A stretch of 64,000 bases of DNA, taken from positions 1-64,000 of the forward strand of contig JBEGMH010000344.1 in NCBI GenBank assembly GCA_041183125.1, in the 5' to 3' direction. The notes beneath the pieces are model-generated. The model searched no databases. It was not told the origin of the DNA and saw nothing but the letters and a program-made list of their open reading frames with translations. This DNA comes from JADJPL01 sp041183125 (GTDB taxonomy: Bacteria; Bacteroidota; Bacteroidia; Chitinophagales; Saprospiraceae). Below are positions 53,004-60,950 of this stretch, piece by piece (positions within the stretch are counted from its first letter, which is position 1; every line of letters starts with the position of its first letter). A program made the translations under genes and the position numbers.

Positions 53004-54707
53004 ATGACAGTTCAAACCTGGACCTTTATCATCGTAGGGTTATCTTTTGCCCTGTACATTGCCATTGCCCTCTGGACGAGGGCCAGTTCCACCAAAGAAT
53101 TTTATGTGGCTGGAGGGGGCGTACACCCCATAATAAACGGCATGGCGACTGCTGCCGACTGGATGTCGGCAGCTTCCTTTATTTCTATGGCGGGATTGAT
53201 TTCCTTTCTGGGCTATGACGGCTCCGTATATTTGATGGGCTGGACGGGGGGCTATGTCCTGCTCGCCCTTCTGTTGGCCCCTTACCTGCGCAAGTTTGGC
53301 AAATTTACGGTACCGGATTTCATTGGCGAGCGCTATTACTCGCAAACGGCGCGCATAGTGGCCGTAGTTTGTGCCCTCTTCGTCTCCTTCACGTATATCG
53401 CGGGGCAGATGCGCGGGGTGGGGATTGTGTTCTCCCGTTTTCTGGAAGTACCGATCAACATGGGTGTGCTGCTCGGCATGGGCATTGTCTTTTTCTACGC
53501 GGTCCTGGGCGGTATGAAAGGCATTACCTATACGCAGGTAGCCCAATATTGCGTGCTCATCTTCGCGTACATGGTGCCTGCTATTTTCATCTCCTTTCAA
53601 ATGACGGGGAACCCTGTTCCGCAAGCTGCCTTCGGCGGGATGCTCGACAAGCTGGACGGGCTCAACGCCGAGCTCGGTTTTGCCGCTTATACCGCAGGCT
53701 CGAAGCCGCTGATGGATATTTTTTGCATCACCGCGGCCCTGATGGTAGGCACGGCAGGGCTACCGCACGTCATTGTGCGCTTTTTTACGGTGCCCAAAGT
53801 GCGGGACGCGCGCCTGTCGGCAGGATGGGCATTGATTTTCATAGCCATTTTATACACTACGGCACCGGCTATCGGCGTCTTCGTGCGCACCAACCTCCTG
53901 GAGACCGTTTCCGGGAAGCGCTACGAACAAGCGCCGCAATGGATGAAAAACTGGGAGAAAGCGAACCTGATCAAGTTTGAAGACAAAAACGGGGACGGGC
54001 TCATTCAGTACTACAACGATAAAAGCCAGGACGCTGCTTTTGTTTCTGCTGCCGCTGAAAAGGGCTGGAAAGGGAACGAACTGACCATAGACCAGGACAT
54101 CATGGTGCTCGCCAACCCGGAAATTGCCCGGCTCCCCGCCTGGGTCATCGCGCTGGTAGCTGCCGGAGGCCTTGCTGCCGCCCTTTCCACCGCAGCCGGA
54201 CTGTTGCTGGTCATCTCCTCTGCCGTTTCCCACGATTTGTTGAAAAGCGCTATCAAGCCCAATATTTCAGAAAAAGGGGAGCTTCTCGCTGCCCGAATCG
54301 CTTCCGCTGCAGCCGTCGCCCTGGCGGGTTTGATCGGCATCTATCCACCTGATTTCGTGGCAGCTATCGTCGCATTTGCCTTTGGGCTGGCAGCCTCCTC
54401 CTTCTTTCCGGCCATCTTGCTCGGTATCTTTGTCAAACGCATCAACAAAGAAGGTGCTGTGGCCGGGATGTTGAGCGGCCTGCTCTTCACTTCCTCGTAT
54501 ATTGTAGGGTTTAAGTTCCTGGGCTGGTCTCCGGACAACTACCTGTTTGGCATCTCCCCTGAGGGCATAGGGAGCATCGGGATGCTGATCAACATGGCCG
54601 TTACCTTTTTGGTCTCCAGCTTTACGCCTCCGCCGCCCGCCCACATACAAGACATGATTGACGATATCCGCACGCCCAGAGGGGCGGGCCAGGCCCGTTC
54701 GCATTGA
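53004..54707 (+). CDS. sodium:solute symporter, large subunit (VC_2705/ActP-like)
   Basis: This 567-residue inner-membrane permease of the SSS family has about 13 helices. The N-terminus has FYVAGGGVHPIINGMATAAD and WMSAASFISMAGLISFLGYD, typical of the family. The extra extracytoplasmic-type loop around 310-370 (WMKNWEKANLIKFEDKNGDG and after) is a feature of the DUF4212-linked subgroup. A small organic acid such as acetate or propionate is the probable cargo, by family only. The start is 53004 (MTVQTWTFIIVGLSFALYIA): the longer frame back to 52896 is only a read-through of repeat copy 7. It forms an operon with the DUF4212 gene. Confidence 0.92.
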   Translation: MTVQTWTFIIVGLSFALYIAIALWTRASSTKEFYVAGGGVHPIINGMATAADWMSAASFISMAGLISFLGYDGSVYLMGWTGGYVLLALLLAPYLRKFGKFTVPDFIGERYYSQTARIVAVVCALFVSFTYIAGQMRGVGIVFSRFLEVPINMGVLLGMGIVFFYAVLGGMKGITYTQVAQYCVLIFAYMVPAIFISFQMTGNPVPQAAFGGMLDKLDGLNAELGFAAYTAGSKPLMDIFCITAALMVGTAGLPHVIVRFFTVPKVRDARLSAGWALIFIAILYTTAPAIGVFVRTNLLETVSGKRYEQAPQWMKNWEKANLIKFEDKNGDGLIQYYNDKSQDAAFVSAAAEKGWKGNELTIDQDIMVLANPEIARLPAWVIALVAAGGLAAALSTAAGLLLVISSAVSHDLLKSAIKPNISEKGELLAARIASAAAVALAGLIGIYPPDFVAAIVAFAFGLAASSFFPAILLGIFVKRINKEGAVAGMLSGLLFTSSYIVGFKFLGWSPDNYLFGISPEGIGSIGMLINMAVTFLVSSFTPPPPAHIQDMIDDIRTPRGAGQARSH

Positions 54708-54747
54708 ACCAACCCTCTGTGCCATGCGTTTCAGAGTTGCTTTGATG

Positions 54748-54812
54748 GTCTTGTTGAAAGGGGGTACGCCCCAAAGGGTTAAAAACCCTTTGCCGACCCT
54801 CACAACCAGTCT
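54748..54812 (+). repeat. intergenic quasi-palindromic repeat, copy 8
   Basis: Ends are GGTCTTGTTG and CACAACCAGTCT. The core stem is AAAGGGTTAAAAACCCTTT. It lies between the symporter stop and the superoxide dismutase gene, and its right end merges with that gene's promoter. Confidence 0.7.
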
Positions 54813-54822
54813 GTTATCTTTA
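54789..54822 (+). promoter_or_regulatory. probable promoter of the superoxide dismutase gene
   Basis: TTTG (54789-54792), 22 bp, then TATCTTTA (54815-54822, one base from TAnnTTTG), 26 bp before the ATG. The -33 element lies inside repeat copy 8. Confidence 0.4.
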
Positions 54823-54848
54823 TTTTTACAAAAAAATCTATTTCTGTC

Positions 54849-55856
54849 ATGAGAGTTACCGTCCCTTTCCTTTTCCTGTGCTGCTTGCTTGCCGTGGAGA
54901 GCTTGTCCGCACAATTCACGCAAAAGCCCCTGCCTTACGCGTACAATGCACTGGAGCCCTACATTGATGCCCAAACCATGGAAATCCACTTTTCCAAACA
55001 CCACACAGCATACATCAACAACCTAAACAAAGCCCTGAGCGGCACGGAGGCGGCCAGCATGGACCTTGAGAAAATATTGGCCGGCATTTCCAAATTCCCG
55101 GAAGCGGTGCGCAACAATGGCGGCGGGCACTATAACCACGAGTTGTTCTGGAGCGTGCTCACGCCGGAGAAAAACACCCAGCCTTCCACAGAATTAGCCA
55201 AAGCCATCACCAATACGTTCACTTCCGTGGACAGCTTGAAAACATTGATGAACCAGGCTGCAGCCACGCGCTTTGGCTCGGGCTGGGCATGGTTGGTCGT
55301 AACGCCTTACGGCAAATTAGAGGTTTGCTCCACCCCCAACCAGGACAACCCACTCATGGACATCGCCCCCGTAAAAGGATATCCCATACTGGGCATCGAC
55401 GTCTGGGAACACGCGTATTACCTCAAATATCAGAACAAACGCGGCGACTACTTAGCCAGTATCTGGAACGTCGTCAACTGGACCGAGGTCAGTAAGCGAT
55501 TCGCAGAGGGGATGAAGCGCCGCAAAGGCCTCTTTGACGAATGGGCAGAAATGAAAGCTTTTCACAAGGTGATGTCGGAAACGTTCCACCCCAGCGAGGA
55601 AGGAAAATTGGAGCCCATCCGTACCCGCAGCGGGGAAATGGTGGAAAAAGCCCTCGCCCTACCCGATTCCAAAAAGCCCGCCGAATTCAATACCCCCAAC
55701 ATCAATACCTCTGTCAAGGCATTGATCGCACAGGCTAAAACGGTACATAAACTCGTGAAGCAAAAAGCAGACGACAAAACCGTCACCGAAGCGCTCAACA
55801 AAGCACACGACGTATTCCACACCATCGTAGGCCTCTGCCGCGATGAAGTGCATTAA
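54849..55856 (+). CDS. exported Fe/Mn superoxide dismutase with C-terminal extension
   Basis: This 335-residue protein starts with a signal peptide (VTVPFLFLCCLLAVESLSA), so it guards the periplasm or surface against superoxide. The SOD domain (about 24-230) has all metal ligands: H47 (EIHFSKHHTAY), H97 (GGGHYNHELFW), D184 and H188 (GIDVWEHAYYLKYQNKRGDY). About 105 more residues follow. They are predicted helical, end in DVFHTIVGLCRDEVH, and are absent from ordinary SODs. The extension looks like a helical bundle of unknown role. The methyltransferase gene begins 22 bp after the stop. The metal, iron or manganese, cannot be settled by eye. Confidence 0.92.
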   Translation: MRVTVPFLFLCCLLAVESLSAQFTQKPLPYAYNALEPYIDAQTMEIHFSKHHTAYINNLNKALSGTEAASMDLEKILAGISKFPEAVRNNGGGHYNHELFWSVLTPEKNTQPSTELAKAITNTFTSVDSLKTLMNQAAATRFGSGWAWLVVTPYGKLEVCSTPNQDNPLMDIAPVKGYPILGIDVWEHAYYLKYQNKRGDYLASIWNVVNWTEVSKRFAEGMKRRKGLFDEWAEMKAFHKVMSETFHPSEEGKLEPIRTRSGEMVEKALALPDSKKPAEFNTPNINTSVKALIAQAKTVHKLVKQKADDKTVTEALNKAHDVFHTIVGLCRDEVH

Positions 55857-55878
55857 CCACCTGCTCTAACCCATTGTT

Positions 55879-56667
55879 ATGCAACTACTACAGACGGCCG
55901 AACGGGTCTCGCAACACGACTTGTCTGACAACTACGTCTTTCAACGCTCTGTATTGGCGTATATCGAAGCCGCAAAACTCGTATCCGGCCAAGTGCTGGA
56001 AATAGGTACCGGCAGCGGTTATGGCATCGGGGTCATCGCTGACCAGACCGAGCGCTTTGTCACCCTGGACAAGTTCGAGCCCGCTATCCTCGCCAGCCAG
56101 GAAATCCAGCGCAGGGACAACGTCGAATTCATCCGCATGACCATCCCGCCCTTGTCGGGCATCCCGGACGATGCGTTTGATTTCGTCATCTCTTTCCAGG
56201 TCATCGAGCATATTGAAAACGACAACCTGTTCGTACAGGAAATACACCGGGTACTCAAACCCGGCGGAAAGTTTATCGTAACCACCCCCAACCGGAAAAT
56301 GTCCCTCACCCGCAACCCATGGCACGTCAGGGAATACACCGTATCCGAACTGAAAGCCCTCCTGTTGAAACGCTTCGATTCGGTGGAGGCCTCCGGCGTT
56401 TTCGGAAACGAAAAAATCATGGCCTACTACGATAAGAACAAGGCTTCCGTAGAGGCGATTACCCGCTTTGATGTGCTCAAGCTCCAGTATCGGTTGCCGC
56501 GGCAGTTGCTACAAATTCCCTACGACGTCCTCAACCGGATGAACCGTAGGAAACTGCTCAAAAACAACAACTCCTTGGTGAGCGAAATCACCAAGGAGGA
56601 CTATTGCTTAGGGGAAGCCGACGATAGCTGCTTCGACCTGTTCTATGTAGCCAGGAAAAAGGGGTAA
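55879..56667 (+). CDS. class I SAM-dependent methyltransferase
   Basis: This 262-residue protein has the Rossmann-type methyltransferase core. Motif I is VLEIGTGSGYGIGVIADQTE, motif II VTLDKFEP, motif IV DDAFDFVISFQVIEHIENDN, and the post-motif is HRVLKPGGKFIVTTPNRKMS. Motif IV with HIEND is typical of the UbiE/Coq5-like Methyltransf_11 clan. The C-terminal third is basic and unassigned. The substrate is unknown. It begins 22 bp after the superoxide dismutase gene and is probably cotranscribed, but no functional link is clear. Confidence 0.85.
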   Translation: MQLLQTAERVSQHDLSDNYVFQRSVLAYIEAAKLVSGQVLEIGTGSGYGIGVIADQTERFVTLDKFEPAILASQEIQRRDNVEFIRMTIPPLSGIPDDAFDFVISFQVIEHIENDNLFVQEIHRVLKPGGKFIVTTPNRKMSLTRNPWHVREYTVSELKALLLKRFDSVEASGVFGNEKIMAYYDKNKASVEAITRFDVLKLQYRLPRQLLQIPYDVLNRMNRRKLLKNNNSLVSEITKEDYCLGEADDSCFDLFYVARKKG

Positions 56668-56679
56668 GCCCCCTTTTTC

Positions 56680-57039
56680 CTAGAAAAGCCGGTAGAGGGC
56701 AACTTCCAGCGCCAGGATAAACAACACGGCATTGATGATAATGGCTTGTTTTTCCCCTTTTCGGTAGTGGTAGAGGCCAGCCATGACCATGATGGCAGCC
56801 AAGCCAAGACCTGCGAGACCCGTCAGCCAGGGCAGGATTCCCGTTGCGTAGGGAAGGATCAAGCCCACTGCCCCCAACAACTCCGCTATACCGACGTACC
56901 GGACCGTTTGAACGGGGTAATCGTTTACCCAAGGCATGTTGGGGGCTAACTTGTCTATCGGTTGTGTGGCCTTGACGACACCGGCCAGGCCGAACAATAC
57001 GGCTAAAACGACCTGAATGATCCAATAAAGCGTGTTCAT
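56680..57039 (-). CDS. DoxX-family small membrane protein
   Basis: This 119-residue protein has four hydrophobic helices and fits the DoxX group: LYWIIQVVLAVLFGLAGVVK, then VRYVGIAELLGAVGLILPYA, GLAGLGLAAIMVMAGLYHY and AIIINAVLFILALEVALYRL. The conserved glutamate in GIAELLG is present. The family is found in membranes with unclear redox roles. A -7 box lies about 40 bp upstream. The gene is convergent with the methyltransferase (12-bp gap) and downstream of the ThuA gene, which has its own upstream region. Confidence 0.85.
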   Translation of the reverse strand: MNTLYWIIQVVLAVLFGLAGVVKATQPIDKLAPNMPWVNDYPVQTVRYVGIAELLGAVGLILPYATGILPWLTGLAGLGLAAIMVMAGLYHYRKGEKQAIIINAVLFILALEVALYRLF

Positions 57040-57076
57040 AGCGTATAATCGTGTGTGAAAAAATCATTTGGGAACG

Positions 57077-57084
57077 CAAACATA
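57077..57084 (-). promoter_or_regulatory. -7 box for the DoxX gene
   Basis: On the minus strand TATGTTTG matches TAnnTTTG exactly. It continues into TTTGCGTTCCCAAATG, identical over 16 bases to the DUF1573 promoter. Confidence 0.5.
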
Positions 57085-57125
57085 AGGAAAAATACGCCAA
57101 AAAGATACCCTCGGATCAACCCTGT

Positions 57126-57965
57126 TTAAAATTTCCCGGCCCACTCGATGGCGCTGATCAGGTGTTCTAGGGCCAACGGCTCTCCGAAGATCGCCCCTGC
57201 GTGGCCCATACCGGTGTAAAACACCCTTCCCTTGCCCGCTTTGTTCACCCAGCTGATGGGATGGTCTTTGCCCATACCTCCTGTTTCTCCTACGTCGTAC
57301 GTGCTTTCGTCGAGCGAAGCGAGCACGTGGATGTCTCCCCTACCGCGTACGTTGCGGTTGAAGTTGTACCATTCATCTGCCCTTTTCCAGGTGGGTGGAA
57401 GGTGTCGGGTCGTCGGGTGCTTGCCGTCTTCGGTGACAATGGTCGCCTCCGGCATGTGCGGGCGCATGCTGTGGTTTTTGAAGTACGCTCCCACCAGGTT
57501 GCCGTACCACTCCCAGGAATACTCGGTGTCCGATGCGGAGTGAATGCCCACGAAGCCGCCGCCGCCTTCTACAAACCCTTTGAGCGCTGCTTCCTGGTCA
57601 GGGGTCAACACGTCTCCGGTAGTGCAGTGAAACACTACCACCTTGAAACGCGAGAGGTAATCGTCGTTGAAAAACGCCCCGTTCTCCGTGGCCACTACGT
57701 CCCAGCCCTTTGCTTTGCCGATCTCCTGGAACGTTTCCGTGCCCACTTTGATGGACTCTGTATGCCGGAACCCATTGGTTTTTGTGAACACCAAAACCCC
57801 TTTAGAACCAATTTTTCCAGGGTCAGGAGGGCGCACTGTGTCAAAAACCGGGTGCTGCCAGGGCAGTTTGCGCGTGAGGTAGAGCGCATATACTTTGAGG
57901 GACGAAAAGGCTAAAAACAATACGCCCAGCGTCACTGTCAGAATTTTAATTGATTTTTTTAACAT
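57126..57965 (-). CDS. ThuA-domain protein
   Basis: This 279-residue protein has one N-terminal hydrophobic segment (TVTLGVLFLAFSSLKVYALY), serving as signal or anchor, then a ThuA domain of the class I glutamine-amidotransferase fold. Recognisable phrases are VLVFTKTNGFRHTESIKVGT, VVVFHCTTGDVLTPDQEAAL, GFVGIHSASDTEYSWEWYG and HPISWVNKAGKGRVFYTGMG, which carries the characteristic GHxxxxF-type end. ThuA proteins are tied to sugar or trehalose use, and the reaction is not known. It is monocistronic by position. Its AT-rich upstream 57966-58110 has no clear TAnnTTTG on the minus strand. Confidence 0.9.
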   Translation of the reverse strand: MLKKSIKILTVTLGVLFLAFSSLKVYALYLTRKLPWQHPVFDTVRPPDPGKIGSKGVLVFTKTNGFRHTESIKVGTETFQEIGKAKGWDVVATENGAFFNDDYLSRFKVVVFHCTTGDVLTPDQEAALKGFVEGGGGFVGIHSASDTEYSWEWYGNLVGAYFKNHSMRPHMPEATIVTEDGKHPTTRHLPPTWKRADEWYNFNRNVRGRGDIHVLASLDESTYDVGETGGMGKDHPISWVNKAGKGRVFYTGMGHAGAIFGEPLALEHLISAIEWAGKF

Positions 57966-58110
57966 AATTAAAATTTTATTTTGTTATCCATAAAAAACTG
58001 TTTTCGTTACCAAAGCGCCAAGACGGTCGGTATTTATTTTGGAAATGTACAAAAAAACCTCCAAAGCCTTGCAGTGCGGAAGAAAAACAGGTACTTCCTG
58101 ATTTTTTTCT

Positions 58111-58118
58111 TACTTTTG
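58111..58118 (+). promoter_or_regulatory. -7 box for the Cys/His lipoprotein gene
   Basis: TACTTTTG is an exact TAnnTTTG match 31 bp before the ATG. No clear -33 element is seen. Confidence 0.45.
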
Positions 58119-58149
58119 AACATTGATCAACCTGAATAATACCAGCACC

Positions 58150-58629
58150 ATGAAGCAATTCATCCTCCTGGCGTCTCTTGGCCTTTCTTTTATAGCCCTC
58201 TCCTGCAACAACGACAAAGGGATACGCGAAGAAGCAGAGCGCTCTCTCGGTCAGCCCGGCGTCCAGGCACCGTCGCCCGCTACGCCCGCTACGCCAAATC
58301 CAGCTACGGCTACAGCTGCTGCCCCCGGCGGTGTCGCCCACTACATCTGCCCCAACAACTGTGCCGGAAGCGGCGGGGATGCGACGGGTACTTGCCCGAC
58401 CTGTGGAACGACCTACATCCACAACCAGGCATACCACGACCAGGCCAGCCCTCAAATCAGCACCCAAGTACCTCCCACCCCGGCACCACAAACCACCGAT
58501 CCGCCCCAGAATGCGGCCGGGGTTTGGCACTACACGTGCAGCAAAGGCTGTGCAGGCGGTGCAGGGACGGCCGTAGCTTGTGCTTCCTGCGGCCAGATGC
58601 TGGCGCACAACGCTGCCTACCATAATTAG
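58150..58629 (+). CDS. lipoprotein with two copies of a Cys4His2 module, unknown function
   Basis: This 159-residue protein starts at 58150 with a lipoprotein signal, lipid site C19 (LGLSFIALSC). An Ala/Pro/Thr linker (about 35-60) leads to module 1, C67, C71, C82, C85, H91, H96 (HYICPNNCAGSG, TCPTCGTTYIHNQAYH). A second Pro/Thr linker leads to module 2, C130, C134, C144, C147, H153, H158 (HYTCSKGCAGGA, ACASCGQMLAHNAAYH). The pattern C-x3-C-x9/10-C-x2-C-x5-H-x4-H suggests two metal sites, perhaps zinc or copper. I do not recognise a named family. It is on the outer-membrane or inner-membrane periplasmic face. Repeat copy 9 starts in its stop codon. Confidence 0.85.
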   Translation: MKQFILLASLGLSFIALSCNNDKGIREEAERSLGQPGVQAPSPATPATPNPATATAAAPGGVAHYICPNNCAGSGGDATGTCPTCGTTYIHNQAYHDQASPQISTQVPPTPAPQTTDPPQNAAGVWHYTCSKGCAGGAGTAVACASCGQMLAHNAAYHN

Positions 58630-58728
58630 ACTAGCCGGGAGGGGCTCCTCGGGGACTCAGCGGGGTGAGACGGGCTCAAAAGACCTTTTTCGCCTCACTC
58701 CGCTGGCCTCCCGCCCGCGTCCACTAGC
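58628..58728 (+). repeat. intergenic quasi-palindromic repeat, copy 9 (GC-rich variant)
   Basis: It overlaps the lipoprotein stop codon (AGACTAG) and ends in CCACTAGCTT. Stems CGGGAGG / CCTCCCG and CAGCGGGGTGAG / CTCACTCCGCTG surround CTCAAAAGACCTTTTTCG. The mismatched bases differ from other copies while the pairing stays, a sign of selected structure. Confidence 0.65.
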
Positions 58729-58752
58729 TTCCTTTTTTTGGTTATAGATACT

Positions 58753-60945
58753 ATGAAACACTCTTTTTTTATCCTTTTGTCGTTGCTCTTTTGCAATAGC
58801 CTGCTGTTCTCCCAAAAGAAAAACGCGTCTTTCGAATACCCTATCCACCGCGCTGCCCACCCGATACACATTGACGGGTCGGGCGCTGATTCCGCCTGGT
58901 CAAAGGCAGCCATAGCCAGCGATTTTTACATGGTCCTGCCGATGGATACCAGCAAAGCCCAGGTGCGCACCGAGGTGCGTATGCTCTACGACGACCTGAA
59001 CCTGTACCTGTTGGCTGTGTGCTATGAAAAAGTCCCCGGCCCCTACATGGTCGAATCCCTGCGAAGGGATTTCAACTTCGGGAAAAACGACAACTTCCTG
59101 CTGTTTCTGGACCCCTTCGACGACCAGACCAACGGTTTTACCTTCGGCTCCAACGCGGAAGGGGCACAATGGGACGGACTCCTCTTCGACGGGGGCAGCG
59201 CCAACCTGGGTTGGGACAATAAGTGGGTCTCCGAAGTGCATGCCGAAGACGATAAGTGGACCTTTGAAATGGCTGTGCCCTTCAAAACGCTGCGCTACAA
59301 AAGCGGAATAACGCGCTGGGGCGTCAATTTCAGCCGCCTGGATTTGAAAACCACGGAAAAATCGAGCTGGACACCGGTGCCCCGGCAATTCCCCACGGCA
59401 TCCTTAGCCTATACCGGCGTATTGGTCTGGGATGAACCGCCCCCGCCTCCCGGGCTGAACTTCGCAGTCATCCCCTATCTTTTGGGAAATACCTCCAAAG
59501 ATTATGTCTCCGGCAAAGAGGGAAAAACTGGGTTCGACGCCGGCCTGGATGCAAAAATCAGCATCACCTCCGCGCTCAACCTCGACCTCGCCGTGAACCC
59601 CGATTTCTCCCAGGTAGAAGTAGACCGGCAGCAGATCAACCTGGACCGTTTTGAGCTGTTCTTCCCTGAGCGCCGACAGTTTTTTCTGGAAAACGGGGAT
59701 CTGTTCAACAACTTTGGCTACGCATCTATCCGGCCTTTTTTCTCCCGACGCATCGGCCTCAATACCAATATCCAGTATGGCGCACGCCTCAGCGGCAAAC
59801 TCGACAAAAACTGGCGTATCGGGCTCATGGACATGCAGACGAGCGCCAACGACCAGGGCATACCCGCACAAAACTTTGCCGTGTTCGCCCTGCAACGGCA
59901 ACTGTTTGCCCGTTCTAATATCACGGCCCTGGCCATCAACAAAGAGACCTTCGATTTTGAAAGCATCAGCGACCCTTCCCGGGTCAGCCGCTATAACCGA
60001 AATGTAGGTTTTGAGTACAACCTGCTGTCTTCCAATAATTTTTGGAGAGGTAAACTGCTCTACCTAAAGTCGTTTTCCCCGAATTTAAGCGGAAAAGACC
60101 AAATCTTAGCCGGAAACATCCAGTTCAACAACCGGAAATGGACCTATGGCCTCCAGTACGAACAGGTGGGCAAAAACTACCGTGCCGATGTGGGCTATGT
60201 GCCCCGGACGGGCTACCAGTACCTCAACGCCCAGGTGGGCCGCTTGTTTTTCACCCAATCCGGTCCCCTGCTGAGCCATGGCCCGCTCCTAATGTCCAAC
60301 AGCTATTTGGATCCCGCAGGGCGGCAAACGGAATATACCCACGTCTTCATCTATCGCCTCAGTTATAAGAACCGCAGCGAACTGATGCTCTGGACCGCCC
60401 GTGATTACGTGCGTTTGTTGAGTGCTTTTGACCCTACCAACTTTTCCGGGCACCAATTAGCCTCCGGTACAACCCACCACTGGGGCTCGTTTGGTGGGGA
60501 CTTCACTTCCAAGCCCCAGAGCCTGTTCACCTGGTCGGCGAGCTGGCGCTACGGCGGGTACTATGCCCGGGGCAAACGGCTGCGCCTGGGGGGCGACCTG
60601 GGCTATCGCTTGCAACCCCACGCCGCCATCACTATGAGCGTAAACTATAACTATTTATCCTTTGATGAAGAGCCTGTATTGCCCCTGGCGTTGAAAAACA
60701 GCAAGTGGAATTTTTGGCTGTTGGGCCCCCGTATTGACCTCACCCTGACCAACAAGCTGTTTTTCACCAACTTCGTCCAGTTCAACAACCAGAATAAGAA
60801 TGTGAACCTGAACCTCCGCGTACAATGGCGCTATAGTCCGGCTTCGGATTTCTTTATCGTCTATACAGATAATTACGCCTCTGAAAACCTGCAAATCCGA
60901 AACCGGGCATTGGTGGCCAAATGGACGTTTTGGTGGAATGGGTAG
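58753..60945 (+). CDS. DUF5916 outer-membrane protein with N-terminal CBM9-like domain
   Basis: This 730-residue exported protein starts at 58753 with signal peptide KHSFFILLSLLFCNSLLFSQ. A carbohydrate-binding-type beta-sandwich follows (about 30-225: PIHIDGSGADSAWSKAAIAS, DDLNLYLLAVCYEK, DNFLLFLDPFDDQTNGFTFG), then the DUF5916 part: LNLDLAVNPDFSQVEVDRQQ, NLDRFELFFPERRQFFLENG and FSRRIGLNTNIQYGARLSGK. The rest has alternating strands ending in VQWRYSPASDFFIVYTDNY, as expected for an outer-membrane beta-barrel. The family has no fixed function. A role in glycan handling is inferred from the sandwich domain. It stops 5 bp from the convergent ATP-grasp gene. Confidence 0.92.
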   Translation: MKHSFFILLSLLFCNSLLFSQKKNASFEYPIHRAAHPIHIDGSGADSAWSKAAIASDFYMVLPMDTSKAQVRTEVRMLYDDLNLYLLAVCYEKVPGPYMVESLRRDFNFGKNDNFLLFLDPFDDQTNGFTFGSNAEGAQWDGLLFDGGSANLGWDNKWVSEVHAEDDKWTFEMAVPFKTLRYKSGITRWGVNFSRLDLKTTEKSSWTPVPRQFPTASLAYTGVLVWDEPPPPPGLNFAVIPYLLGNTSKDYVSGKEGKTGFDAGLDAKISITSALNLDLAVNPDFSQVEVDRQQINLDRFELFFPERRQFFLENGDLFNNFGYASIRPFFSRRIGLNTNIQYGARLSGKLDKNWRIGLMDMQTSANDQGIPAQNFAVFALQRQLFARSNITALAINKETFDFESISDPSRVSRYNRNVGFEYNLLSSNNFWRGKLLYLKSFSPNLSGKDQILAGNIQFNNRKWTYGLQYEQVGKNYRADVGYVPRTGYQYLNAQVGRLFFTQSGPLLSHGPLLMSNSYLDPAGRQTEYTHVFIYRLSYKNRSELMLWTARDYVRLLSAFDPTNFSGHQLASGTTHHWGSFGGDFTSKPQSLFTWSASWRYGGYYARGKRLRLGGDLGYRLQPHAAITMSVNYNYLSFDEEPVLPLALKNSKWNFWLLGPRIDLTLTNKLFFTNFVQFNNQNKNVNLNLRVQWRYSPASDFFIVYTDNYASENLQIRNRALVAKWTFWWNG

Positions 60946-60950
60946 CAGCC

